Origin: Aequorivita sp. UBA3180
Lineage (GTDB): Bacteria; Bacteroidota; Bacteroidia; Flavobacteriales; Flavobacteriaceae
Length of the DNA stretch: 50,621 nt
Reading direction: 5' to 3'
NCBI GenBank assembly: GCA_002364215.1
Contig: DEXQ01000007.1
Span: 332,703 to 383,323, forward strand
Below, in pieces: positions 36,467 through 42,873 of the stretch. The notes below the pieces were generated by a model. It was not told the origin of the DNA and ran no database searches. It was given only the letters and a program-made list of their open reading frames with translations. Numbering within the stretch: position 1 is the first letter of the stretch; each line of letters begins with the position of its first letter. A program made the translations under genes and the position numbers.

Positions 36467-36945
36467 CGTACTTTTTCTGCCCCTTCCTCAACCTTCATTT
36501 TAAGGCCCTCCTTGTATGCAACAATCTTGTCCAAAACACATTTATCAGAAGAACCTATTATCTGTGCGGCAAGAATCCCCGCATTTTTTGCGCCATTCAA
36601 TGCAACTGTGGCAACGGGAACACCGCCGGGCATTTGGAGGATGGAAAGCACGCTGTCCCAACCATCAATGGAGTTGCTGGATTTTACGGGCACGCCAATT
36701 ACTGGAAGTGGTGAAAGCGAAGCAATCATCCCTGGAAGGTGTGCTGCACCGCCTGCTCCTGCTATTATTACCGAAATGCCCCGCGTATGTGCATTCTTTC
36801 CGTAATCAAAAAGTTTGTCCGGAGTTCGGTGGGCAGAAACGATGTCCACTTCCACTTCTATGTCGAATCCTTTTAAAATATCTACTGCTTCCTGCATTAC
36901 TGGCAGGTCGCTGGTGCTACCCATTATTATTGCTACTTTCGGCAT
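36454..36945 (-). CDS. purE: N5-carboxyaminoimidazole ribonucleotide mutase
   Basis: Converts N5-CAIR to CAIR in purine synthesis, acting on the product of PurK, encoded just upstream. From the ATG chosen, 163 residues: VAIIMGSTSDLPVM, SAHRTPDKL, IIAGAGGAAHLPGMIAS, PVIGVPVKSS, and a C-terminal helix. An upstream TTG would add only three residues. The stop codon lies within a heptamer repeat. It is in an operon with purK, spaced by about 70 bases of repeated words. Confidence 0.95.
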   Translation of the reverse strand: MPKVAIIMGSTSDLPVMQEAVDILKGFDIEVEVDIVSAHRTPDKLFDYGKNAHTRGISVIIAGAGGAAHLPGMIASLSPLPVIGVPVKSSNSIDGWDSVLSILQMPGGVPVATVALNGAKNAGILAAQIIGSSDKCVLDKIVAYKEGLKMKVEEGAEKVRSSQ

Positions 36946-37016
36946 AAATTCCAAATTTTAAAATTCCAAATCCCAAATCCATTTTTCTGGAATTTGGTAC
37001 TTGAAATTTGGTGCTT
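36946..37016. repeat. Inverted array of AAATTCCAAA words between purE and purK
   Basis: Two AAATTCC(AAA) words and CCCAAATCC face GGAATTTGG, GAAATTTGG and GGTGCTT across a short A/T centre, giving an imperfect hairpin. The same words make the larger inverted repeat at 10361-10645. Its position inside the purine operon suggests possible mRNA processing or attenuation, but this is not shown. Confidence 0.55.
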
Positions 37017-37018
37017 AT

Positions 37019-38173
37019 TTATTTACTAATAACTTCTATCGTTTTCTTAACCTCCTCCGCAATCTTTCGCGCTTTGTTGAGGTCTTTGTTTACTATGGTT
37101 ACGTGGCCCATTTTTCTAAAGGGGCGGGTTTCTTTTTTGCCGTATATGTGTGGCGTTACGCCTTCCATCGCCAAAATGTTTTCTATGTTTTTATAGACAA
37201 CTGGGCCGGTGTGGCCTTCGGCGCCTACTAAGTTAACCATAATACCACCAACTTTGCTATCGGTGTTGCCCAAAGGTAAACCTAAAATGGCTCTTATTTG
37301 CTGCTCAAACTGGTTGGTGTAGCTGGCTTCTATGCTGTAATGGCCGCTGTTGTGGGGTCTTGGAGCTACTTCGTTTACCAATATTTCATCGTCTTCTGTT
37401 TGGAACATTTCTACCGCTAAAAGGCCTACGTGCTTAAACGCTTCGGAAACTTTTGTGGCTACGGCTCTTGCTTTGTTGGCAACTGCTTCGTCTATACGGG
37501 CGGGGCAGATTACGTATTCCACTTGGTTGGCTTCTGGGTGGAATTCCATTTCAACAACCGGATACGTTGTTGCTTCCCCGGAAGGGTTTCGGGCTACTAT
37601 TACGGCCAATTCATTTTTAAAGGGAATCAATTTTTCAACAATGCAAGCGCCTTCGGAAAGCGGAATTACATTCTCCGCGCTACGAACAATACTCACGCCC
37701 TTCCCGTCATAACCGCCGGTGCAACTTTTCCATACAAAGGGAAAGTGTAGTTCTTTTCTAACTATGGCTTCGTTGAGGTCGTACTTGTCTTTATAAACCT
37801 TAAAAGGTGAGGTAGGTATTTGGTGGTCTTTGTAGAACTGTTTCTGCACCCCCTTGTCCTGAATATTTCTGAGTGTTGCAGCGCTGGGATACGTTTTTAC
37901 GCCTTCGTTTTCCAGCTTTTCCAAGGCTTCCACATTTACGCCTTCAATTTCGAATGTGAGTACATCTACCTTTTTTCCGAAGTTATAGACCGTGTCAAAA
38001 TCCATTAAATCGCCCTGTTCAAAATTGTCTGCTGCAATGCGGCAGGGGGCTTCTGCGCTGGGGTCGAGGACGCTGGTGCGGATGTCCCACTTGCGGGTTT
38101 CGTAAAGCATCATTTTGCCCAATTGTCCGCCGCCGAGGATGCCAAGTGTGAAGTTGGTGGAGAAGTAGTTCAT
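37019..38173 (-). CDS. purK: N5-carboxyaminoimidazole ribonucleotide synthase
   Basis: ATP-grasp enzyme making N5-CAIR from AIR, bicarbonate and ATP. From the chosen ATG, 384 residues: LGILGGGQLGKMM near the N-terminus, FPFVWKSCTGGYDGKGV (ATP-grasp), EKLIPFKNELAVIVARN, and EILVNEVAPRPHNSGHYSIEA. An open frame extends 18 codons upstream but runs into simple-sequence DNA and does not resemble the family. The start is therefore set at MNYFSTNFTLG. Confidence 0.95.
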   Translation of the reverse strand: MNYFSTNFTLGILGGGQLGKMMLYETRKWDIRTSVLDPSAEAPCRIAADNFEQGDLMDFDTVYNFGKKVDVLTFEIEGVNVEALEKLENEGVKTYPSAATLRNIQDKGVQKQFYKDHQIPTSPFKVYKDKYDLNEAIVRKELHFPFVWKSCTGGYDGKGVSIVRSAENVIPLSEGACIVEKLIPFKNELAVIVARNPSGEATTYPVVEMEFHPEANQVEYVICPARIDEAVANKARAVATKVSEAFKHVGLLAVEMFQTEDDEILVNEVAPRPHNSGHYSIEASYTNQFEQQIRAILGLPLGNTDSKVGGIMVNLVGAEGHTGPVVYKNIENILAMEGVTPHIYGKKETRPFRKMGHVTIVNKDLNKARKIAEEVKKTIEVISK

Positions 38174-38226
38174 GTCTGTTGTGTGTTGTCTGTTATCTGT
38201 TATCAGTCGTCTTGTGCTTATTGCCA

Positions 38227-38303
38227 AACACCTAACACCTAACGCCTAACGCCTAACGCTTAACGCTTAACGCTTAACGCTTAACGCTTAACGCTTAACG
38301 CTT
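38227..38303. repeat. Heptamer tandem repeat upstream of purK, 11 units
   Basis: Eleven uninterrupted 7-base units that change gradually: AACACCT twice, AACGCCT twice, AACGCTT seven times. The graded change points to growth by slippage from one end. It lies 54 bases before the purK ATG, in or just upstream of the expected promoter, so changes in copy number could alter purEK expression. Confidence 0.92.
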
Positions 38304-38391
38304 TTTGCGAATGCAAAGATAGGTATTTCGAATTTCGTGAAACGACTATTTTTCCCAACTTAAAGTTTCACCCAATGTTAGCTATTATCCC

Positions 38392-38399
38392 TAATTTTG
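38392..38399 (+). promoter_or_regulatory. Possible -7 promoter element of the thioesterase gene
   Basis: TAATTTTG matches TAnnTTTG exactly, 35 bases before the ATG at 38435. No TTG is seen at the standard distance, so this is a weak prediction. Confidence 0.3.
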
Positions 38400-38434
38400 A
38401 AAAACGAATTTGAAAATAGCAAAACGACTAAAAA

Positions 38435-38890
38435 ATGCTCCAAAACAATTTCCAACTTATAAAAACCACTTTTGAAGAAACCATCCCAATGCATAAGTTT
38501 TTGGGGTTAAAAATTGAACTGCTCGAAAAGAGTTTCGTGCGCATTAGCGTGCCGTTTAGAAAGGAATTGGTGGGCGACTTTAGAAATAACCGCTGGCACG
38601 GCGGCGTAATTGCAACCGTTATGGATTCTGTGGGCGGCGTAATTGGCGCGACCCATTTTACCTCGCTGGACGACAAAATTGCCACCATAGATTTGCGGAT
38701 AGATTATCTGCGAGGTGCCGAACCGGAAGCAATTATGGTTGAAGGGAAAATTATTCGCTTTGGCAATAGAATACTCGTGGCACGGATGAAAGCTTTTCAA
38801 AACGACAAATTAATAGCAGAAGGAAAAGGAGTCTATAATTTTATTAGAATGAATACCCATTCCGAAGAAAACGCGGACGACAAAAATTAA
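38435..38890 (+). CDS. PaaI-like hotdog-fold acyl-CoA thioesterase
   Basis: A 151-residue single hotdog domain. The pattern RWHGGVIATVMDSVGGVIGATH covers the central helix with the active-site Gly and acidic residue. It is followed by TIDLRIDYLRGA and IMVEGKIIRFGNRILVARM. Such enzymes hydrolyse acyl-CoA thioesters as homotetramers in the cytoplasm. Substrate unknown. A thioredoxin-like gene follows 13 bases later. Confidence 0.82.
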   Translation: MLQNNFQLIKTTFEETIPMHKFLGLKIELLEKSFVRISVPFRKELVGDFRNNRWHGGVIATVMDSVGGVIGATHFTSLDDKIATIDLRIDYLRGAEPEAIMVEGKIIRFGNRILVARMKAFQNDKLIAEGKGVYNFIRMNTHSEENADDKN

Positions 38891-38903
38891 CTTTTTACAA
38901 ATA

Positions 38904-39218
38904 ATGACAGCTGCTGCTTTACACGAAATAATTGTTGCTGAAACTGCCGTAGCGGTTTACTTTTCTACACCCCATTGTGGAGTTTGTGAGGCACTACGAC
39001 CCAAGGTGGAAGCGCTGTTTTCAGAAGAATTTCCTGCGGTAAAATTTCTTCACATTAAAATAGAAAATTCACCAGAAATCTCTGGGGAATTCGGTGTTTT
39101 TTCCGCACCTACTTTGTTGGTGTTTTTTGAAGGAAAGGAGTTTTTAAGAAAAGTTAGGTTGATGGGGATTCAGGAACTTAAAGATAAAATTGAGCGACCC
39201 TATAATATGATTTTTTAA
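38904..39218 (+). CDS. Thioredoxin-family protein
   Basis: A 104-residue thioredoxin fold. The redox motif CGVC sits after VAVYFSTPH, with a cis-Pro in VFSAPTLLVFFEGKE. It lacks a signal peptide and acts in the cytoplasm as a small disulfide reductase or redox partner. The motif differs from the CGPC of canonical TrxA, so a specialised role is likely. Confidence 0.85.
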   Translation: MTAAALHEIIVAETAVAVYFSTPHCGVCEALRPKVEALFSEEFPAVKFLHIKIENSPEISGEFGVFSAPTLLVFFEGKEFLRKVRLMGIQELKDKIERPYNMIF

Positions 39219-39303
39219 AACTTCTCTTGCATAAAATATATTTAGAATAGCTTGGTCAAACTTTTTTATCAATTTACATTTAAACTTCTAAAAAAGGGCC
39301 TAA

Positions 39304-40206
39304 ATGAAAAATCAAAAACAGGCATATATTTATGCGGGTATCGCTGTAGTTTTATGGAGTACGGTGGCTACCAGTATGAAGATAGCACTTCAGAGTTATA
39401 GCTTTATGCAGTTGCTGTTCTGGTCTTCGGCAACTGCGCTATTGATCTTGGGCATACTGATGGTGGCGACCAAGAAATTCGGCAATTTAATTAAACTGCC
39501 TGCAAAAGCTTTTTTGAAATCGGCGTTATACGGTGCCATTAATCCGTTTCTGTATTATATCATTTTGTTTAAGGCCTATGAACTCTTGCCCGCCCAAGAA
39601 GCACAGGCGCTTAATTATACTTGGCCCATAATGCTCAGTTTGCTGGCAGTGCCATTGCTCAATCAAAAAATAAGTTTCAAGAATGTGGTCGCCATTGGTA
39701 TCAGCTTTATAGGGGTGCTGATTATTGCTACGGGGGGTAACTTGATTAATTTGTCTTTTTCCAACGGTCAAGGGGTGGTTTTTGGGCTGGCATCGGCTGT
39801 AATTTGGGCGCTGTTCTGGATATTTAATATTAAGGACGAACGCGATGAGCTGAGTAAGCTTTTTCTCAATTTTTTCTTTGGGTTTATTTATATAGTTATT
39901 GCCTTGCTAGTCACTTCGGAAATTGTATTCGTCAATCTAAAATCGTGGCTAAGCGCGGTATATGTTGGGTTTTTTGAAATGGGAATCACCTTCGTTATCT
40001 GGTCCATCGCCCTTAAAAAATCAATTACGGCGGCAAAGGTGAGCAATCTTGTTTATTTGGTGCCCTTTCTATCTTTGGTGGTAATCTATTTTATTTTGGA
40101 AGAACCTATTCGCTTACCGACAATTATTGGCTTATTCCTCATTGTAGGCGGTCTGACTTTCGATAAAATAAGCTTTAGACAATTGCGGTTCAGGGGTGGG
40201 GAGTAA
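39304..40206 (+). CDS. EamA/DMT-family transporter
   Basis: A 300-residue inner-membrane protein of ten predicted helices in two EamA repeats (first beginning AYIYAGIAVVLWSTVATS; second beginning GQGVVFGLASAVIWALFWIFN). The family exports amino acids, nucleosides or drugs; the substrate is not evident. The C-terminus is short and basic, in the cytoplasm. Confidence 0.87.
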   Translation: MKNQKQAYIYAGIAVVLWSTVATSMKIALQSYSFMQLLFWSSATALLILGILMVATKKFGNLIKLPAKAFLKSALYGAINPFLYYIILFKAYELLPAQEAQALNYTWPIMLSLLAVPLLNQKISFKNVVAIGISFIGVLIIATGGNLINLSFSNGQGVVFGLASAVIWALFWIFNIKDERDELSKLFLNFFFGFIYIVIALLVTSEIVFVNLKSWLSAVYVGFFEMGITFVIWSIALKKSITAAKVSNLVYLVPFLSLVVIYFILEEPIRLPTIIGLFLIVGGLTFDKISFRQLRFRGGE

Positions 40207-40282
40207 TTTTATTTTTTCTGAAAAAGGACTAAGCTCCAACGCTTACCACTCAATAAACAACACCTTTTTTAGTCTTAAAATT

Positions 40283-41407
40283 TCAAAATTCTATAACGTC
40301 GCTTTCAGAAGGGTAAGTATTGCTTTGCGTTTCTGCCATTGTAGGTACGAAGGGTGTCAACGGAGGTTCGTCCATATATCCCGGTGGAAGGGCGCCCAAC
40401 TTCGTAAATTGTGAAAATTTGTAGGGCAAGCTTTCAAAATAAAGGCCATCAGCGTATTCAACTATTTGCTTGCCTTCTGGATTGGTGAGCACGTGCATAT
40501 GCAGATGCGGGGCGAAGGAGTTTCCTGAATTTCCCAAACGGCCCAGCTCTTGGCCTTTGGTTACAGTGTCTCCCACTTCAACCAAAACGGAATTGGGAAC
40601 AAGATGGCAGTAGGTGCCTATGCTGCCGTCTGCATGTTCTACATAAACTACATTGCCGGTCACGTTTGAGGCGTCTATTGGGTAGTCAATTTCACCCGGG
40701 GTCATATTGTCTGGAATGTTGTTTTCTGTAAAAATCACTTTTCCACCTTCAGCGGCAAGTATAGGAAGATTATAACAGTACCAATCTTCCAGTTGGCTGC
40801 CGTCGTTTTGATAGGGCAGGCCATCTACCAGCTTGGCATAATCTATGGCGTAGCGCTGGGGATTGTTTCCTATTAAATAGCCTTGCTGTACTGGATCAAA
40901 AAGGGGTTCGGGGTATGGAAAAATAGCACGGGTGTGGTAGGAGGTTGGGCCAGCCGCAGCTTCCGCCAACCAGATACCTTGGGGCACAGGAAAGGCAATG
41001 GTTATAGGGTCTAGGTATTCTTCTTCTATTTTTAAGGTGAAGGTGTGTTGCTTTGCAGTGCCTTCGGCATCTTCATACTGAAATAGGTGCGCCAACTCTT
41101 CCTTTTCCCAACCCTGTGCAGGGTAGGGCAGCCAGATACTGGCTATATGCAAATCGTCCCTGGTGATGAAATCGGAATAGGACAGTTGTAGATTGCTATT
41201 GTTGAAGATTTCTACTTTTTGAAGGGTGGGGACTTTTATATGCATTTCATACACAAACCAAGTGCCGCTGGTGTTTATTACTTTCACTGGCGGAGTGGGT
41301 AAGGCTACCAGCAGGTCGTATGGGTCATTTTGGGGTTCGTTTTTGTTGCAGGCGGCGAGGAGGATTATGAAAAGTGCTATTAATATGTTTTGGTTTTTGG
41401 GAAACAT
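40283..41407 (-). CDS. M23 (LytM-like) domain lipoprotein
   Basis: A 374-residue lipoprotein (lipobox ALFIILLAAC, Cys20). The C-terminal half is an M23 fold. It contains NPQRYAIDYAKL in the place of the first HxxxD zinc motif, GNVVYVEHADGSIGTYCHL, VTKGQELGRLGNSGNS, and the second HLHMH motif (APHLHMHV). The first His appears to be replaced by Arg, so catalysis is uncertain and a substrate-binding role is possible. The N-terminal ~150 residues are beta-rich and unassigned. Confidence 0.8.
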   Translation of the reverse strand: MFPKNQNILIALFIILLAACNKNEPQNDPYDLLVALPTPPVKVINTSGTWFVYEMHIKVPTLQKVEIFNNSNLQLSYSDFITRDDLHIASIWLPYPAQGWEKEELAHLFQYEDAEGTAKQHTFTLKIEEEYLDPITIAFPVPQGIWLAEAAAGPTSYHTRAIFPYPEPLFDPVQQGYLIGNNPQRYAIDYAKLVDGLPYQNDGSQLEDWYCYNLPILAAEGGKVIFTENNIPDNMTPGEIDYPIDASNVTGNVVYVEHADGSIGTYCHLVPNSVLVEVGDTVTKGQELGRLGNSGNSFAPHLHMHVLTNPEGKQIVEYADGLYFESLPYKFSQFTKLGALPPGYMDEPPLTPFVPTMAETQSNTYPSESDVIEF

Positions 41408-41456
41408 CTTGGTAGGTATTTTGTAATTAAAAATTTAAAGATAGGAAATTTTTTAA

Positions 41457-41522
41457 GGGAGGTAAACATCTCCCTAGCCCTCTCTCGTCAAGCCCGGGAC
41501 AGGCTCTCCAAAAAGGAGCTGG
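41457..41522. repeat. Short hairpin-rich intergenic repeat
   Basis: GGGAG pairs with CTCCC across 8 bases, and further on AGCC/GGCT encloses CGGGACA. The wording (CTCCCTAGCCCTCTC, then CCAAAAAGGAG) resembles dispersed intergenic hairpin elements of Bacteroidota, recalled from memory and not verified. It may serve as a terminator between the convergently spaced genes. Confidence 0.35.
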
Positions 41523-41532
41523 ATTAAGTTTG

Positions 41533-42210
41533 TTATAATTGTAGGAGTGTGGTTTTGATAATTCCTTTGCCGTCGTTTAATACAACTGCTGATAGTAGTG
41601 TTTCTTCTTTTGGTTTGAGATTGAAAGGCGTAGCCAATAGATCTACGCCGCTTTTTACTTTTAATCTGTTGCCCTGTCCGGAAATGATATCCTTGTTGGG
41701 CTTAAAAGCACCGTTGGGAATATGTTCCGTTAGAATAACATATTTATAAGCAGCCAACTTGTTTACAATGCCTTGTATTTCGGCATTTGATAGATGCTGT
41801 AGCACTTGTCGGAGGATGGCGCAATCTGCGGGTGGCAAAGGGGCTGTTGCAATATCTAGACAATAAAACTCTAGATTGGGAGCCCTAAATAGTTGCTGGT
41901 TGCGGACTATGAGGCTGGGCACTATATCTATTGCAATGTACTTTTTGGTATGTGGCACCAAGTTTTTACCTACGTTAAAATCGCCGCAACCTAAATCACA
42001 TACCGTCAGCGGGGGTGAAAAGGAAGTTAAGAAAGCCGTTACAGCCTCCAGATACGGTTTTACTATGGCAGGCAGATGCGAACCCTCGCCAGAGTAGAAA
42101 TCTGCATTATCACCGCCCCAAAAGTTTTGTTCATACACCTGCTCCATGGCTGCTTTTGTAGGCCAAGGGGTTTTTGGTTTTTTGGGATGGTTTTGGTTGC
42201 TCTCCATCAA
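41533..42210 (-). CDS. Class I SAM-dependent methyltransferase
   Basis: A 225-residue protein. The SAM site is VCDLGCGDFNVGKNL at about residues 70-84, followed by YIAIDIVPSLI, LEFYCLDIATAPLPPADCAILRQVLQHLS and YVILTEHIP. This layout fits class I methyltransferases; the N-terminal ~50 residues are proline- and lysine-rich. The substrate is unknown. Two adjacent ATG codons leave the start uncertain by one residue. It is the last ordinary gene before the accessory module. Confidence 0.8.
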   Translation of the reverse strand: MMESNQNHPKKPKTPWPTKAAMEQVYEQNFWGGDNADFYSGEGSHLPAIVKPYLEAVTAFLTSFSPPLTVCDLGCGDFNVGKNLVPHTKKYIAIDIVPSLIVRNQQLFRAPNLEFYCLDIATAPLPPADCAILRQVLQHLSNAEIQGIVNKLAAYKYVILTEHIPNGAFKPNKDIISGQGNRLKVKSGVDLLATPFNLKPKEETLLSAVVLNDGKGIIKTTLLQL

Positions 42211-42257
42211 TAAATTTATAAATATCCAAATGTACTATTATAATTCTCTCACTTTTC

Positions 42258-42285
42258 CTAATAACTAATAACTAATAACTAATGA
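42258..42285. repeat. Heptamer tandem repeat CTAATAA, four units
   Basis: Three exact CTAATAA units and one CTAATGA, in the gene-free stretch between the methyltransferase and the truncated gene. It shares the 7-base period and YTRAY core with the arrays at 36440 and 38227. Confidence 0.85.
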
Positions 42286-42362
42286 CTCTTGATCTAAATC
42301 ATACAGCCAATAAAAAAATAAAACCCTATATTTGGTATTCTCCCCGATTAAATAAGAACCCT

Positions 42363-42378
42363 TTACGGTTTTCCGTAA
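42363..42378. promoter_or_regulatory. Palindromic operator-like site
   Basis: TTACGGTTTTCCGTAA contains two perfectly complementary 6-base arms (TTACGG/CCGTAA) around TTTT. It lies directly before the -33 element of the predicted promoter at 42379-42407, a normal place for an activator. The regulator is unknown. Confidence 0.5.
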
Positions 42379-42407
42379 TTGGTGGGTTTTGAATTTTGAT
42401 ACATTTG
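42379..42407 (+). promoter_or_regulatory. Promoter of the truncated gene, now pointing into the defence module
   Basis: TTG (42379) and TACATTTG (42400-42407) match the Bacteroidota promoter with an 18-base spacer. Transcription would begin near 42414, before the ATG at 42432. It could read into the defence module, but the hairpin and T-run at 42505-42571 may stop it. Confidence 0.5.
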
Positions 42408-42431
42408 AATAAATTAATTAAACCTTCGCAC

Positions 42432-42472
42432 ATGTGTGGTATAGCAGCAATAGGGATGTCGTATATATACAT
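42432..42472 (+). pseudogene. N-terminal remnant of a class II glutamine amidotransferase-like gene
   Basis: ATG-TGT-GGT-ATA-GCA-GCA-ATA-GGG reads MCGIAAIG. The N-terminal MCGI with catalytic Cys2 is the hallmark of class II glutamine amidotransferases such as asparagine synthetase. A promoter and operator-like palindrome stand at the right distance upstream. After about eight codons the resemblance stops, 17 bases before the GTTGTATGCC boundary of the defence module, and the frame soon ends. This looks like a gene cut by the insertion. With so few residues, coincidence is possible. Confidence 0.4.
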
Positions 42473-42504
42473 GTTGTATGCCATGCTGAAAAAGCCAACG
42501 CACA

Positions 42505-42571
42505 AATAGGCACATTTGGTTTTTGCCGACCCACAATCCAAACGCAAAAAACCAAAAGAGCCTATTTTTTT
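42505..42571 (+). repeat. Long imperfect hairpin with T-run at the left end of the element
   Basis: AATAGGC and TTTGGTTTTTGC pair with GCAAAAAACCAAA and GCCTATT, with a 3-by-3 mismatch (ACA/AGA) and one bulged A, giving about 19 base pairs around a 17-base loop. A run of seven T follows. It could terminate transcription entering from outside the element. Confidence 0.65.
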
Positions 42572-42674
42572 GCCTACGCTCGGACAGACCAACAATGAAA
42601 CGAACGAAATGTATATTGAAAAATGAGATAAACGGAAAATTCGAGCTATTTTAGCGACTTAAATTTATGCGGAC

Positions 42675-42869
42675 ATGAACCGAATAAAGGAAGTACTTGA
42701 AAAGAAAGGAATTAAACAAACTTGGTTAGCTGAAAAACTCGGAAAGAGTTACAACATGGTAAACGGATACGTACAAAACCGACAGCAACCAAGACTTGAA
42801 ATCCTTTTTGAGATAGCAAGAATCCTTGAAGTGGAAGTAAAAGACTTAATCAAAGAAGAAAAAAAATAA
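42675..42869 (+). CDS. XRE-family helix-turn-helix regulator
   Basis: A 64-residue Cro/CI-type DNA-binding protein, almost entirely one HTH domain: IKEVLEKKGIKQTWLAEKLG, SYNMVNGYVQNRQQPRLEIL, FEIARILEVEVKDLI. It probably controls expression of the restriction-modification operon it heads, as controller proteins do, allowing methylation before restriction. The next gene starts 4 bases after its stop codon. No clear operator palindrome is visible in the leader. Confidence 0.88.
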   Translation: MNRIKEVLEKKGIKQTWLAEKLGKSYNMVNGYVQNRQQPRLEILFEIARILEVEVKDLIKEEKK

Positions 42870-42873
42870 ATAT

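Noticed and set aside
38174..38227. Extension of purK upstream of MNYFSTNFTLG
   Set aside because: It is encoded by simple-sequence DNA and is absent from the family pattern; the ATP-grasp protein begins properly at 38173.
36440..38303. Heptamer arrays as a possible CRISPR
   Set aside because: Units are 7 bases with no spacers, and there are no cas genes in the window.
42326..42595. 89-codon minus-strand frame over the left boundary
   Set aside because: It spans the promoter, the truncated gene and a hairpin, and shows no domain; it arises by chance across the junction.
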